A stretch of DNA of 64,000 bases from SZUA-35 sp037969565 (GTDB lineage Bacteria; Actinomycetota; Acidimicrobiia; Acidimicrobiales; SZUA-35). The notes under the pieces were generated by a model, which saw only the letters and a list, made by a program, of their open reading frames with translations, had not been told where the DNA came from and did not search any database. This document shows, piece after piece, positions 1 to 7,139 of this stretch. The position numbers and the translations under genes are program-made. Position 1 is the first letter of the stretch. Each line of letters begins with the position of its first letter. The DNA lies in the NCBI GenBank assembly GCA_037969565.1, contig JBBKXQ010000049.1, positions 39,959 through 103,958 of the forward strand. The letters run 5' to 3'.

Positions 1-525
1 GACGTTGCCTTCGGCGAGAAGGGCGTGAACGTCGCCGGCCATCTCCAGAGCACCACCAATCCCCGCGTCTTCGCCGCCGGCGACTCCGCCGACAGCCGAG
101 GCATGCCGCTCACCCCTGTCGCGGTGTTCGAGGGCAAGGTCGCAGCGTCGAACATGCTCGAGAACACCACCGTCGTCCCGGACTACGACGGCGTTCCCAC
201 CGCCGTGTTCACGATCCCCGAACTCGGGCGGGTCGGAGTCCTCGAAGCCGACGCCCGAGCGAGCGGCATCGACGTCGACGTCCGCTACCGCGACACCAGC
301 GACTGGTACTCCAACTACCGAGTGGGCGAGACCACGGCCGCAGTCAAGATCCTCGTCGACACGTCGAAGGACACCATCGTCGGTGCCCACATGTTCGGAC
401 CCGAGTACGGCGAACTCATCAACTTCTGCGCACTCGCCATCAAGCTCGGGCTCACCACGCGTCAACTCAAATCAATGACGGCCGCCTATCCGACCGTGAC
501 CTCGGACCTGGGTTCGATGCTCTGA
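1..525 (+). CDS. FAD-dependent pyridine nucleotide-disulfide oxidoreductase, C-terminal part
   Basis: The reading frame is open from base 1, so the N-terminal FAD and NAD(P) domains with the redox-active cysteines lie outside the window. What remains starts in the FAD-contacting strand (FAAGDSAD, about residues 24-31 of the visible part) and continues through the C-terminal dimerisation domain of the glutathione reductase/mercuric reductase/lipoamide dehydrogenase family. In classical disulfide reductases this domain carries a HPT-x-SE active-site motif. Here the equivalent is AYPTVTSD, so the catalytic His is replaced by Tyr. The protein is therefore probably not a classical disulfide reductase but one of the related NAD(P)H flavoproteins. 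Substrate unknown. The family call is secure, the reaction is not. Confidence 0.85.
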   Translation, partial: DVAFGEKGVNVAGHLQSTTNPRVFAAGDSADSRGMPLTPVAVFEGKVAASNMLENTTVVPDYDGVPTAVFTIPELGRVGVLEADARASGIDVDVRYRDTSDWYSNYRVGETTAAVKILVDTSKDTIVGAHMFGPEYGELINFCALAIKLGLTTRQLKSMTAAYPTVTSDLGSML

Positions 526-588
526 GTTCGGGCGGTTCGGTCACGGTCTTCGAGGCGGTCGAGCCCGCGCATCGTCTACGTTTCGAGG

Positions 589-1755
589 ATGACCAGCGAC
601 AGAGAACCGGCTTCGGTTGTCGACGTTCGCGAGGCCAGGAAGCTGTTCCCGGCCACGGCTGCCTCGGCCTACTTCAACACCGCAGCAGTGGGGCTGGCGA
701 GCCTCGGCTTGACGGCTGCCTTTCACCGTTTCATCGACGAGTGGTCTGCATCTGGTCTGGACTATGTGCGCGGGGAGTCCGCAGCCGAAACTGCCAGGGC
801 GTCAGCGGCGGCTCTGATGGGCGCTGACCGGTCCGACATCGCCTTGATCGCGTCGGTGTCTGCCGCCGCCGGGCTCGTCGCTGCTCAGTTCGGGCCCGCC
901 GCCAGCGGCCAGAACGTGGTGATCGGCGAACGCGAATACAGCTCGAACCATTTCCCGTGGCGGCTACTCGCCGGAAAGGGCTATGAGGTGCGCCAAGTGC
1001 CCTTCCGCAACGGTGGCCTCGAACCCGAAGACATCGCACGACACGTGGATCGCGGGACGCAGCTGGTCGCGTTCAGTGCCGTCCAAACGGCATCCGGGCA
1101 TCGGTCCGACATCCCGGCCATCAGTCAGTTGGCGCGTTCAGTGGGTGCAATTGTCTTTGTAGACGGCTCTCAGATGATCGGCGCGATGCCGGTTGCTGCC
1201 GACCTCGGCTTCGTTGACGTGTTGGCAACGTCAGATCACAAGTTCCTGATGAATGCCGGCCGTGGGGTCGGGTACTGCTACTTGTCGCCCGACATCCAAG
1301 ATCGGTTCAGCCCGCTCAACGCCGGGTGGAAGGCCGGACGAGCGCCATTCGAGAGCTTCTTCGGGCCAACCATGGACCTCTCTTCTACCGCCTCGCGGTT
1401 TGACAACTCGATCAGTTGGCTCGCTGCGATCGGCGACGAAGCCGCGCTCTCGGTCTTCGACACGTTCGGATCTGGCGTGATCTTCCGCCGAAACAGTGAA
1501 CTGGCCGGACTGCTCCGGTCAGCGATGGCCGACATCGGCCGCGAGCCGATCAAGCTTCCGGTTGCCAATCGCAGCACGATCGTGTCCGTGCCCCTCGGTG
1601 ACGTTGATGCTGCTGAACTTCTGGTGCAACTCGAGCGGCGCGGCATCGTCTGTTCGGCTCGCGACGGCAATCTGCGTCTGGCGATCCACTTCTACAACCA
1701 CGAAGACGACATCGACCAGATCACGAGCGCTCTCACCGAACTGCGACTTCGTTAG
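589..1755 (+). CDS. Class V aminotransferase (cysteine-desulfurase-like PLP enzyme)
   Basis: 388 residues, the normal length for a fold-type I, class V PLP enzyme. The Schiff-base lysine is visible in SDHKFL (K218), and the pyridine-nitrogen aspartate in VDGSQ (D192). The family includes cysteine desulfurases, isopenicillin N epimerase-like proteins and kynureninases. I see no conserved cysteine loop of the IscS/SufS type, so a role in Fe-S assembly is unlikely. No Suf/Isc genes are nearby. The ATG at 589 was chosen because the homology-like region begins soon after it. The next gene starts 12 bp after the stop, in the same direction, so co-transcription with the aldose epimerase is likely. 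Substrate unknown. Confidence 0.85.
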   Translation: MTSDREPASVVDVREARKLFPATAASAYFNTAAVGLASLGLTAAFHRFIDEWSASGLDYVRGESAAETARASAAALMGADRSDIALIASVSAAAGLVAAQFGPAASGQNVVIGEREYSSNHFPWRLLAGKGYEVRQVPFRNGGLEPEDIARHVDRGTQLVAFSAVQTASGHRSDIPAISQLARSVGAIVFVDGSQMIGAMPVAADLGFVDVLATSDHKFLMNAGRGVGYCYLSPDIQDRFSPLNAGWKAGRAPFESFFGPTMDLSSTASRFDNSISWLAAIGDEAALSVFDTFGSGVIFRRNSELAGLLRSAMADIGREPIKLPVANRSTIVSVPLGDVDAAELLVQLERRGIVCSARDGNLRLAIHFYNHEDDIDQITSALTELRLR

Positions 1756-1767
1756 CCTCTCCGATCG

Positions 1768-2547
1768 ATGCGTCTCGAATCCGGCACCGCCTCCGCAACA
1801 TTCAGCCTCTCGAATGGTGGAAGGCTGGCGTCCTTGGTGGTGTTCGGAAATGAGCTCCTCATCACCGCCCACGAAGCACCGCTGGGTTGGGGTGCGTATC
1901 CCATGGTGCCCTACGCAGGCCGAGTCGATCGCGGGAGGTTCAGATTTGACGGCCGTGATCACGATCTACCCGTCGCGATGGCCCCCCACGCCATACACGG
2001 GACCGTCTGGGATCAGTCGTGGGAGAAGACCGGCGAAGGTGAGATGGGCATCGATCTCGTCGACCCCTGGCCGCTCGGCGGCTCGGTTGCTCAATCGGTG
2101 TCACTCACCGATGAGACCCTCACCCTCACGCTCACCCTCACGGCTGGACCCACCCCGATGCCGGCGATGCTCGGATGGCATCCCTGGTTTCGTCGTGTGC
2201 TCACCTCGGGAGCCGAGGCTTCGCTCCAGCTGGACCCGACGTCGATGTATGAAGTCGACGACGACGCCATTCCGACCGGGCGACTGATCGATCCGCCGAC
2301 AGGGCCGTGGGACGACTGTTTCACAGGGCTGCGGGCCGATCCGACGATCACCTGGCCTGGTGTGCTCGAGCTGACCTTGTCGTCTTCGTGCACGGACTGG
2401 GTGGTGTTCACCGAACGGGAACACGCGCTCTGCGTCGAACCCCAGACGGCGGCGCCCGACGCGTTCAATCGAACCCCGGACGTGCTCGCTTCAGGTGAGC
2501 AACTTCGGGCCACCTTCACGCTCGCCTGGCGAAATCTCGCCTCGTGA
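1768..2547 (+). CDS. Aldose 1-epimerase (galactose mutarotase) family protein
   Basis: 259 residues with the beta-sandwich signature of the galactose mutarotase superfamily: GAYPMVPYAGRV near residue 50, HAIHG (catalytic-type histidine) near residue 75, and GWHPWF around residue 134. Members interconvert alpha and beta anomers of aldoses, or act on hexose-6-phosphates. It is on the short side of the family and belongs with the D-hexose-6-phosphate epimerase-like and uncharacterised branches. It lies 12 bp downstream of the class V aminotransferase. No sugar-catabolic operon is visible nearby, so the physiological sugar cannot be inferred. Confidence 0.85.
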   Translation: MRLESGTASATFSLSNGGRLASLVVFGNELLITAHEAPLGWGAYPMVPYAGRVDRGRFRFDGRDHDLPVAMAPHAIHGTVWDQSWEKTGEGEMGIDLVDPWPLGGSVAQSVSLTDETLTLTLTLTAGPTPMPAMLGWHPWFRRVLTSGAEASLQLDPTSMYEVDDDAIPTGRLIDPPTGPWDDCFTGLRADPTITWPGVLELTLSSSCTDWVVFTEREHALCVEPQTAAPDAFNRTPDVLASGEQLRATFTLAWRNLAS

Positions 2548-2586
2548 GGCGAGCGCACGGCCGGCGGAACAGGTAAGAAGTCCGCC

Positions 2587-3051
2587 GTGGACACAGATCG
2601 CCTCCTGATGAGCCTGGCTGCCGGCTTCATGCTCGACCAGATCGATTCCCGCAGCGCGTTCCCGCTCTACGTCGGCGGCAGCATCTCGCTGCTGGGGCTG
2701 ATCCTGATGATCATCGCCGGTGGATGGGTCCGTGGGCTGGGACTGGTTCTGGTGCTGATCGGCATCATCGTGATGCTCGCAGTCTGGCTGGTGAGGGCCG
2801 CGGCCCGAACGGCGATTCACAAGTTCGCCCAACCGCAGGCCATCGTTCAGAAACGGGAACAGGTCAATGCCGCGCTGGTCGACGCCAACCTGCCGACGGG
2901 TCCCGTTTCTGCCATTCGGTACATCACCCGCTTCCGGAAGGGACTGCGACCCGAGATCGCCCGCCTGCGAACGATCTTCACCGATCTGCAGACCGAACTG
3001 GATCTCGACCTCGTACCGGGCGAGCCCGGCCGACCCGAAATCCCTGAGTAG
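2587..3051 (+). CDS. Small two-helix membrane protein of unknown function
   Basis: About 154 residues from a GTG start. Residues about 27-45 and 47-67 form two closely spaced hydrophobic segments rich in Gly, Leu, Ile and Val. They are followed by a charged cytoplasmic-looking tail of about 85 residues with a helical, Arg/Glu/Leu-rich character. I do not recognise a named domain. Its stop codon is 4 bp before the ATG of the phosphotransferase gene, so the two are probably co-transcribed. An alternative start is the ATG at 2608, which would only remove a few N-terminal residues. Confidence 0.65.
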   Translation: MDTDRLLMSLAAGFMLDQIDSRSAFPLYVGGSISLLGLILMIIAGGWVRGLGLVLVLIGIIVMLAVWLVRAAARTAIHKFAQPQAIVQKREQVNAALVDANLPTGPVSAIRYITRFRKGLRPEIARLRTIFTDLQTELDLDLVPGEPGRPEIPE

Positions 3052-3055
3052 TGCG

Positions 3056-4114
3056 ATGGTCGATTCCGTGCAGTTTCCCGACGAGCATGACATCACTGCC
3101 GAGTGGCTGGCCACCGCGTTGGGGGTGTTTGGGGCCCAGCTGACCGAGACGAGGGTGTCGATCGGCACCGGCCAGGTCGGCGAGAACGTCCGTTTCTCGA
3201 TCAAATCCGATCATCCGAACCTGCCCACCTCGGTCGTCGGCAAGTTTCCGTCACTCGACGAGACGAGCCGGCAGACCGCAGTGGCGACCGACGCCTATGT
3301 GAAGGAGATCGGGTTCTATCGCGATCTCCAACACACCGTGAAGGCCCGAACCCCTCGAATCCACTTTCTGGCCGAGGACCTAGCGAACAATCGTTTCCTC
3401 CTGCTCATGGAAGACATCAACGACGCCGTCCAAGGAGACCAGCTCGCCGGATGCTCGGTCGATCAAGCCCGACTGGCTGTCGACCAATTGGTCGGTCTGC
3501 ATGCTCCCCATTGGGGATCGACGCAGCTCGCCGACCTGGCTTGGATGCGGCCCCGGACACCTGAACGAGGAGTCGAGCTATCCGGTCTCTACGCGGCCGT
3601 GTTCGAAGGATTCGCCACCCGCTACCGAGCTCGTCTATCAGCCGCAGTCATCGAGCTGGGTCGACAATTCGGAGCGCTCATTCCTCGCTGGTTCGGCGCC
3701 GGCCAAACGCCGATCACCCTGGTTCACGGCGACTACCGACTCGACAACATGTTGTTCGGGAGTGGCGGCGACGCTCCACCGCTCACCATCGTCGACTGGC
3801 AAACCACAGCGATCGGCCATGGGCCCGCCGATCTGGCCTACTTCCTCGGCGCTGGCTTGCTGACGGCGGATCGTCGCGATTCCGAGGAATCCCTGATCAG
3901 CCGCTATGTCGATGGCCTCCAGGGTGCGGGGGTGGCCGTCGACCGGGACGTCATCGGCCATGACTATGCTGTCGGCTCGGCGTCGGGCTATTTGATGGCA
4001 GTGATTGCCTCGCAGATTGTTGCCCAGACCGAGCGGGGCGATGAGATGTTCTGCGTGATGGCCGAACGGCACGCGCAACAGATGGTCGACCGGGATCTGC
4101 TGGCCCTGTTCTGA
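3056..4114 (+). CDS. Aminoglycoside-phosphotransferase-family kinase
   Basis: 352 residues with the choline/aminoglycoside kinase fold. The catalytic Brenner motif HGDYRLDN is at residues 224-231, and the Mg-binding DFG-equivalent is IVDWQ (D247). A Gly-rich loop (GTGQVGEN) lies near residues 38-44. The sequence resembles the ecdysteroid-kinase-like and acyl-CoA-dehydrogenase-associated branch more than true antibiotic kinases. The frame remains open 189 bp upstream, overlapping the membrane-protein gene. I chose the ATG at 3056 because it follows that gene's stop by 4 bp and the homologous region starts right after it. Substrate unknown; antibiotic resistance should not be assumed. Confidence 0.88.
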   Translation: MVDSVQFPDEHDITAEWLATALGVFGAQLTETRVSIGTGQVGENVRFSIKSDHPNLPTSVVGKFPSLDETSRQTAVATDAYVKEIGFYRDLQHTVKARTPRIHFLAEDLANNRFLLLMEDINDAVQGDQLAGCSVDQARLAVDQLVGLHAPHWGSTQLADLAWMRPRTPERGVELSGLYAAVFEGFATRYRARLSAAVIELGRQFGALIPRWFGAGQTPITLVHGDYRLDNMLFGSGGDAPPLTIVDWQTTAIGHGPADLAYFLGAGLLTADRRDSEESLISRYVDGLQGAGVAVDRDVIGHDYAVGSASGYLMAVIASQIVAQTERGDEMFCVMAERHAQQMVDRDLLALF

Positions 4115-4208
4115 GCCAGCACTGTTTTGAGCTAGCACTGTTTTGAGCCAGCACTGTTTTGAGCCAGCACTGTTTTGAGCTAGCACTGTGCTGGGCTGGC
4201 ACTGCTCT
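4113..4208. repeat. Six tandem copies of a 16-bp repeat between convergent genes
   Basis: The unit gagccagcactgtttt is repeated contiguously from 4113: copies 1, 3 and 4 are identical, copy 2 differs by one base (gagct), and copies 5 and 6 are progressively divergent. The array begins inside the TGA stop codon of the phosphotransferase gene and ends 8 bp before the stop of the convergent pterin dehydratase gene. The last copies contain gtgctgg, the complement of ccagcac in the earlier copies, so transcripts can fold back and each full unit supplies a short T-run. It may act as a bidirectional terminator expanded by slippage. There are no spacers, so it is not CRISPR. Confidence 0.9.
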
Positions 4209-4215
4209 GAATACT

Positions 4216-4899
4216 TCAGTGGGAGCGGTCTTGCCAGGTGCAGATGCAGGCTTCGTTTCCTTCCGGATCGGCCAGGACCCAGAACGCCTTGGCGTATTCA
4301 TCGGAGAGCAGCGTGCCGCCCGCATCGATGGCTGCAGAAACTCGCTGTTCAGCGAGTTGGTGCGGGATCGTGGCGTCGATGTGGATTCGATTGCGTTGGG
4401 GTCGAGCCTCGTCCATTTGCTGAAACCAGATGTCTGGACCACGTCCAGTGGGATCATGGATGCTGTCGATCTGGCCAGACTCGGATGCCGGACCCGGTCG
4501 ATAGCCGAGCAAGGCCAGCCAAAAAGGTCGAACCGCATCGAAGTCGAGCGCATCGATGGCCACCTCGACGATGAGGCCGACGTCTGGTTCCATGGTGGCG
4601 CCGACCTCGCCAGCCAACTCGGAGACTGCGGCAGCCAGCGTTGCATCGAGAGCGGTCAATCCCCCGACGTCATGCGTGGTCAGCGAGATCCGCACTCGAT
4701 CGGGATAGCGAATCTGGATGTCGGGGTGGTGTTGGTGCTCTTCGGCGAGTTCGGCCACCTGCTGGGCGAACGCGGTGGCGGCCACGAACGATCCGGCCCG
4801 AAACGCTCCCTCCACCTGGCCCAGCATGATGTTCCATCCCGGCAACGGGAATCGTTGGCGGAATTCCTTGGCTGTGACTCGCTCGGGACGCTTCGGCAT
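4216..4899 (-). CDS. Pterin-4a-carbinolamine dehydratase fused to a VOC/glyoxalase-like domain
   Basis: 227 residues. Residues about 1-98 are a 4a-hydroxytetrahydrobiopterin dehydratase domain. They carry the family motif EEHQHHP (residues 53-59) followed by the second conserved histidine in TTHDVGG (H76). These enzymes dehydrate the carbinolamine formed by aromatic amino acid hydroxylases, and bacterial homologues have also been linked to pterin/Moco metabolism. Residues about 106-227 form a glyoxalase/bleomycin-resistance-like (VOC) domain, with EVAIDALD at its start and WVLADPEGNEACIC near its end. The ATG at 4899 is the first Met of the dehydratase domain; the frame is open further upstream but that stretch is low-complexity. 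The fused arrangement suggests the VOC half modifies or senses a pterin. That is inference. Confidence 0.85.
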   Translation of the reverse strand: MPKRPERVTAKEFRQRFPLPGWNIMLGQVEGAFRAGSFVAATAFAQQVAELAEEHQHHPDIQIRYPDRVRISLTTHDVGGLTALDATLAAAVSELAGEVGATMEPDVGLIVEVAIDALDFDAVRPFWLALLGYRPGPASESGQIDSIHDPTGRGPDIWFQQMDEARPQRNRIHIDATIPHQLAEQRVSAAIDAGGTLLSDEYAKAFWVLADPEGNEACICTWQDRSH

Positions 4900-4931
4900 C
4901 TCCGAATCGTAGAGGTTCGAATCGGTGGGGG

Positions 4932-5162
4932 TCAGTTGACTTGCCCACCGAGTCCGCTGTCGTCGCCAAAGGCGAAGAAGGCGACAACAACGAGTACGAA
5001 AATGGTGACGAGGGCCAGCCACTGGATGGTCGCGCTCATGTTGGCTCGTTGGGTGCCACTCCGACGATTCGAACTCCCACGATTCCGACTGCGACTGGAG
5101 CGCTTGTTGCGGTCGGCCCCGTTCTTGGTCGCCTTGCTCTTGTTCGCACTGCTCGATGCCAT
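4932..5162 (-). CDS. Putative small single-pass membrane protein
   Basis: 76 residues from an ATG at 5162. The first 42 residues are strongly basic and Ser/Arg/Lys/Asn-rich. They are followed by one hydrophobic helix (residues about 46-66, WLALVTIFVLVVVAFFAF) and a short acidic/Gly tail. It ends 32 bp upstream of the pterin dehydratase gene on the same strand. No domain is recognisable. The clear basic-then-hydrophobic organisation favours a real peptide, but composition bias and length leave doubt. Confidence 0.5.
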   Translation of the reverse strand: MASSSANKSKATKNGADRNKRSSRSRNRGSSNRRSGTQRANMSATIQWLALVTIFVLVVVAFFAFGDDSGLGGQVN

Positions 5163-5190
5163 GAACCCCAAACCGTCGTGGAACACCGAT

Positions 5191-5292
5191 TTGTTCCATC
5201 TCGTTTTGTTCCATCTCGTTCGACCAACGACATTTGTTCCGACGGCCGGTCGTTCTGTTGCCTTCCTTCTGCCTTCCTTCTGCCTTCCTTCT
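5191..5292. repeat. Two short tandem repeats in a divergent intergenic region
   Basis: Between the divergent genes at 5162 (minus) and 5354 (plus), ttgttccatctcgtt occurs twice in a row (5191-5220, 2 x 15 bp). After 39 bp of single-copy sequence, gccttccttct occurs three times in a row (5260-5292, 3 x 11 bp, pyrimidine-only apart from the first G). I see no convincing promoter boxes between them. The pyrimidine tract could influence transcription of either flanking gene, but nothing in the sequence proves this. Confidence 0.85.
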
Positions 5293-5353
5293 GTCGTCAG
5301 TGGCCGCAACCGATTCACCGGGGGGAAGGACGATTGCGATACATTTCCTGCCG

Positions 5354-5785
5354 ATGACCGCTTCGGCAACCGAACCGACGAGCACCGACCAGAGGGCCGA
5401 GCGCGGGCCGATTTCCGAACGCGCCGATTCGCGAGCCGATCGCTTCATGCTCCGACTGCTCCGGATCCCCACGCACCCCAATGCGAAGGCGGCGCGGCCC
5501 GAGGCCGCTCAATCGGCGTTCCAAACATCGATCGTGCTTTCGGCCGTTCGTTGCCTGCTCACCTACATCGTGCTGCCCTTCGTTGCGCCATTCGTCGGAC
5601 TGGCAGCGTCGATCGGCGAGCCACTGGGCATCTTGGTCGCCTTGGTGGCCATCGTTTCGATCACGATGAGCATGAGGCGTTTCTGGCGTTCACGACACAA
5701 GCAGCGGTGGACCTACACCATTCTCGGTGGTGTCATGATGGGTTTCTTGTTCTTCCTTCTGGCCACTGACATCAGCAACCTCTGA
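5354..5785 (+). CDS. Predicted membrane protein
   Basis: 143 residues from the ATG at 5354. A polar, charged N-terminal region of about 50 residues is followed by roughly three hydrophobic segments (about residues 58-78, 82-100 and 118-140) separated by an Arg-rich loop (MRRFWRSRHKQRW). No named domain recognised. It is 4 bp upstream of trkA in the same direction, so it could be co-transcribed with the potassium-uptake genes and might be an accessory membrane protein. That is based only on position. The frame stays open upstream to 5234, across the pyrimidine repeat, but that extension is unlikely to be translated. Confidence 0.65.
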   Translation: MTASATEPTSTDQRAERGPISERADSRADRFMLRLLRIPTHPNAKAARPEAAQSAFQTSIVLSAVRCLLTYIVLPFVAPFVGLAASIGEPLGILVALVAIVSITMSMRRFWRSRHKQRWTYTILGGVMMGFLFFLLATDISNL

Positions 5786-5789
5786 TCCG

Positions 5790-7139
5790 ATGCATGTCGT
5801 GATCGTCGGTGCCGGCGAAGTCGGATGGTTCCTGGCCGAACGCCTCGGCAACGAACACCATGATGTCGTCGTCATCGAGATCGACCCTGCCGCCGCCAAC
5901 ATGATCGCGGAGCAACTCGACGTCCAGGTCGTCATCGGAAGTGGCTCCAGTCCGTCGGCGCTCGTGGAAGCAGGAATTGGCAAAGCCGACCTCCTCGCCG
6001 CCGTCACGCAGAACGACGAAGTGAACATGATTGCTTCGCTGCTGGGTCGCGAAAATGGGGTGACCAACACCGTCGTTCGTCTGCAGTCCGGCGAGCTTCG
6101 GACCGATATCGCCGCCAATCTGATGGATGCGATCGGAGCCGACCTCGTCATCGATCCCGACGCCGATACCGCTGACGAGATCTTGGAACTGATCCATGCC
6201 TCCGGTGCCGACGAGGTGTATCCGATGGCGGCCGGAAGTCTGCTCGTCATCGGGTGCGAAATCACGAAAGACGCCGAGGTGGCGGGTCGAACGTTGGCCC
6301 AAATCGGTGAGGACCACGGTGCCGGCCGGGAGTTCATCTTTGGCGCAGTCACTCGCGATGGCGTCACGACGTTTCCCCGGGGCGATCATCGGCTCGAGCC
6401 CGGAGATCACGTTCGGATGCTCGTCACCAAAGAGGCGAGGCATCAGGCCCTCGAGCTCCTCGGTCATCCCGGTGGACTCGCCCGCAGGGTCATGATTCTC
6501 GGCGGTGGCGCCATCGGTTTCCGAGTCGCCGACCATCTCCAACGCGAGGGGGTCGAGGTGATCGTCGTCGAACGAGATCACGCTCGTGCCGCCGACATCG
6601 CCGAACGGTTACGGCGCTGCGTGGTCGTGCGGGGCGAAATCACCGATACCGACCTCCTGTCCGAGGAATCGATCGGACGAATGGACGTCGTCGTTGCGGC
6701 TACGGGCGAGGATTCTTCCAACGTCCTCGCCTGTGCCTACGCCGCGGCCGAGGGTGCGCCGTTCACCGCCGCCGTTCTCCACAGCCTTTCGCTCCTGCCT
6801 CTCGTTCGGCGATTCGGCATCAACGCCGCATTGAGCCCGCGCACGGCATCAGCCAACGCCGTCCTTCGGTACATTCGGGGCGGAACCACGGCCGTCACCA
6901 CCTTCCTCGAAACTGACGCCGAAGTCGATGAACTGGAAATCGAAGCTGGATCCCCCGCCGACGGTGTCGCCGTGTCCGACTTGGTCCTGCCCACCGATCT
7001 CGTGATCGGAGCCCTGATCCAACCCGGTCGGCCGGCGCTGATTGTTTCGGGGCGCACCGTCCTCAACGCGGGAGATCACATCGTCGTTTTTGCTCGACCG
7101 GGTGCCCTCGCGAAAGCACAGTCGTCCTTCGGCGCATGA
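5790..7139 (+). CDS. trkA: Trk potassium uptake regulator TrkA
   Basis: 449 residues, matching full-length TrkA with two RCK halves. The first Rossmann motif is at the N-terminus (VGAGEVG, residues 6-12), with the acidic ribose-binding residue after the second strand (VVVIEID). The second is near residues 235-241 (GGGAIG). Each is followed by a TrkA-C-like ligand domain. TrkA is the cytoplasmic peripheral subunit that binds NAD(H)/ATP and gates the TrkH channel. Its TGA overlaps the ATG of trkH (ATGA at 7136-7139), a translational coupling typical of complexes made in fixed ratio. Confidence 0.96.
   Translation: MHVVIVGAGEVGWFLAERLGNEHHDVVVIEIDPAAANMIAEQLDVQVVIGSGSSPSALVEAGIGKADLLAAVTQNDEVNMIASLLGRENGVTNTVVRLQSGELRTDIAANLMDAIGADLVIDPDADTADEILELIHASGADEVYPMAAGSLLVIGCEITKDAEVAGRTLAQIGEDHGAGREFIFGAVTRDGVTTFPRGDHRLEPGDHVRMLVTKEARHQALELLGHPGGLARRVMILGGGAIGFRVADHLQREGVEVIVVERDHARAADIAERLRRCVVVRGEITDTDLLSEESIGRMDVVVAATGEDSSNVLACAYAAAEGAPFTAAVLHSLSLLPLVRRFGINAALSPRTASANAVLRYIRGGTTAVTTFLETDAEVDELEIEAGSPADGVAVSDLVLPTDLVIGALIQPGRPALIVSGRTVLNAGDHIVVFARPGALAKAQSSFGA

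Noticed and set aside
2867..3055. Upstream extension of the phosphotransferase frame
   Set aside because: It overlaps the membrane-protein gene in another frame and is not similar to the kinase family; the ATG at 3056 fits the gene junction.
3056..4114. Antibiotic-resistance kinase
   Set aside because: The Brenner motif only shows the fold; the sequence and operon partner do not resemble known resistance genes.
4113..4208. Possible CRISPR array
   Set aside because: The units are 16 bp, directly adjacent and decaying; there are no unique spacers and no cas genes in the window.
4900..5481. Upstream extension of the pterin dehydratase frame to 5481
   Set aside because: The extension is low-complexity, covers the short repeats and the small membrane gene, and the dehydratase fold starts at 4899.
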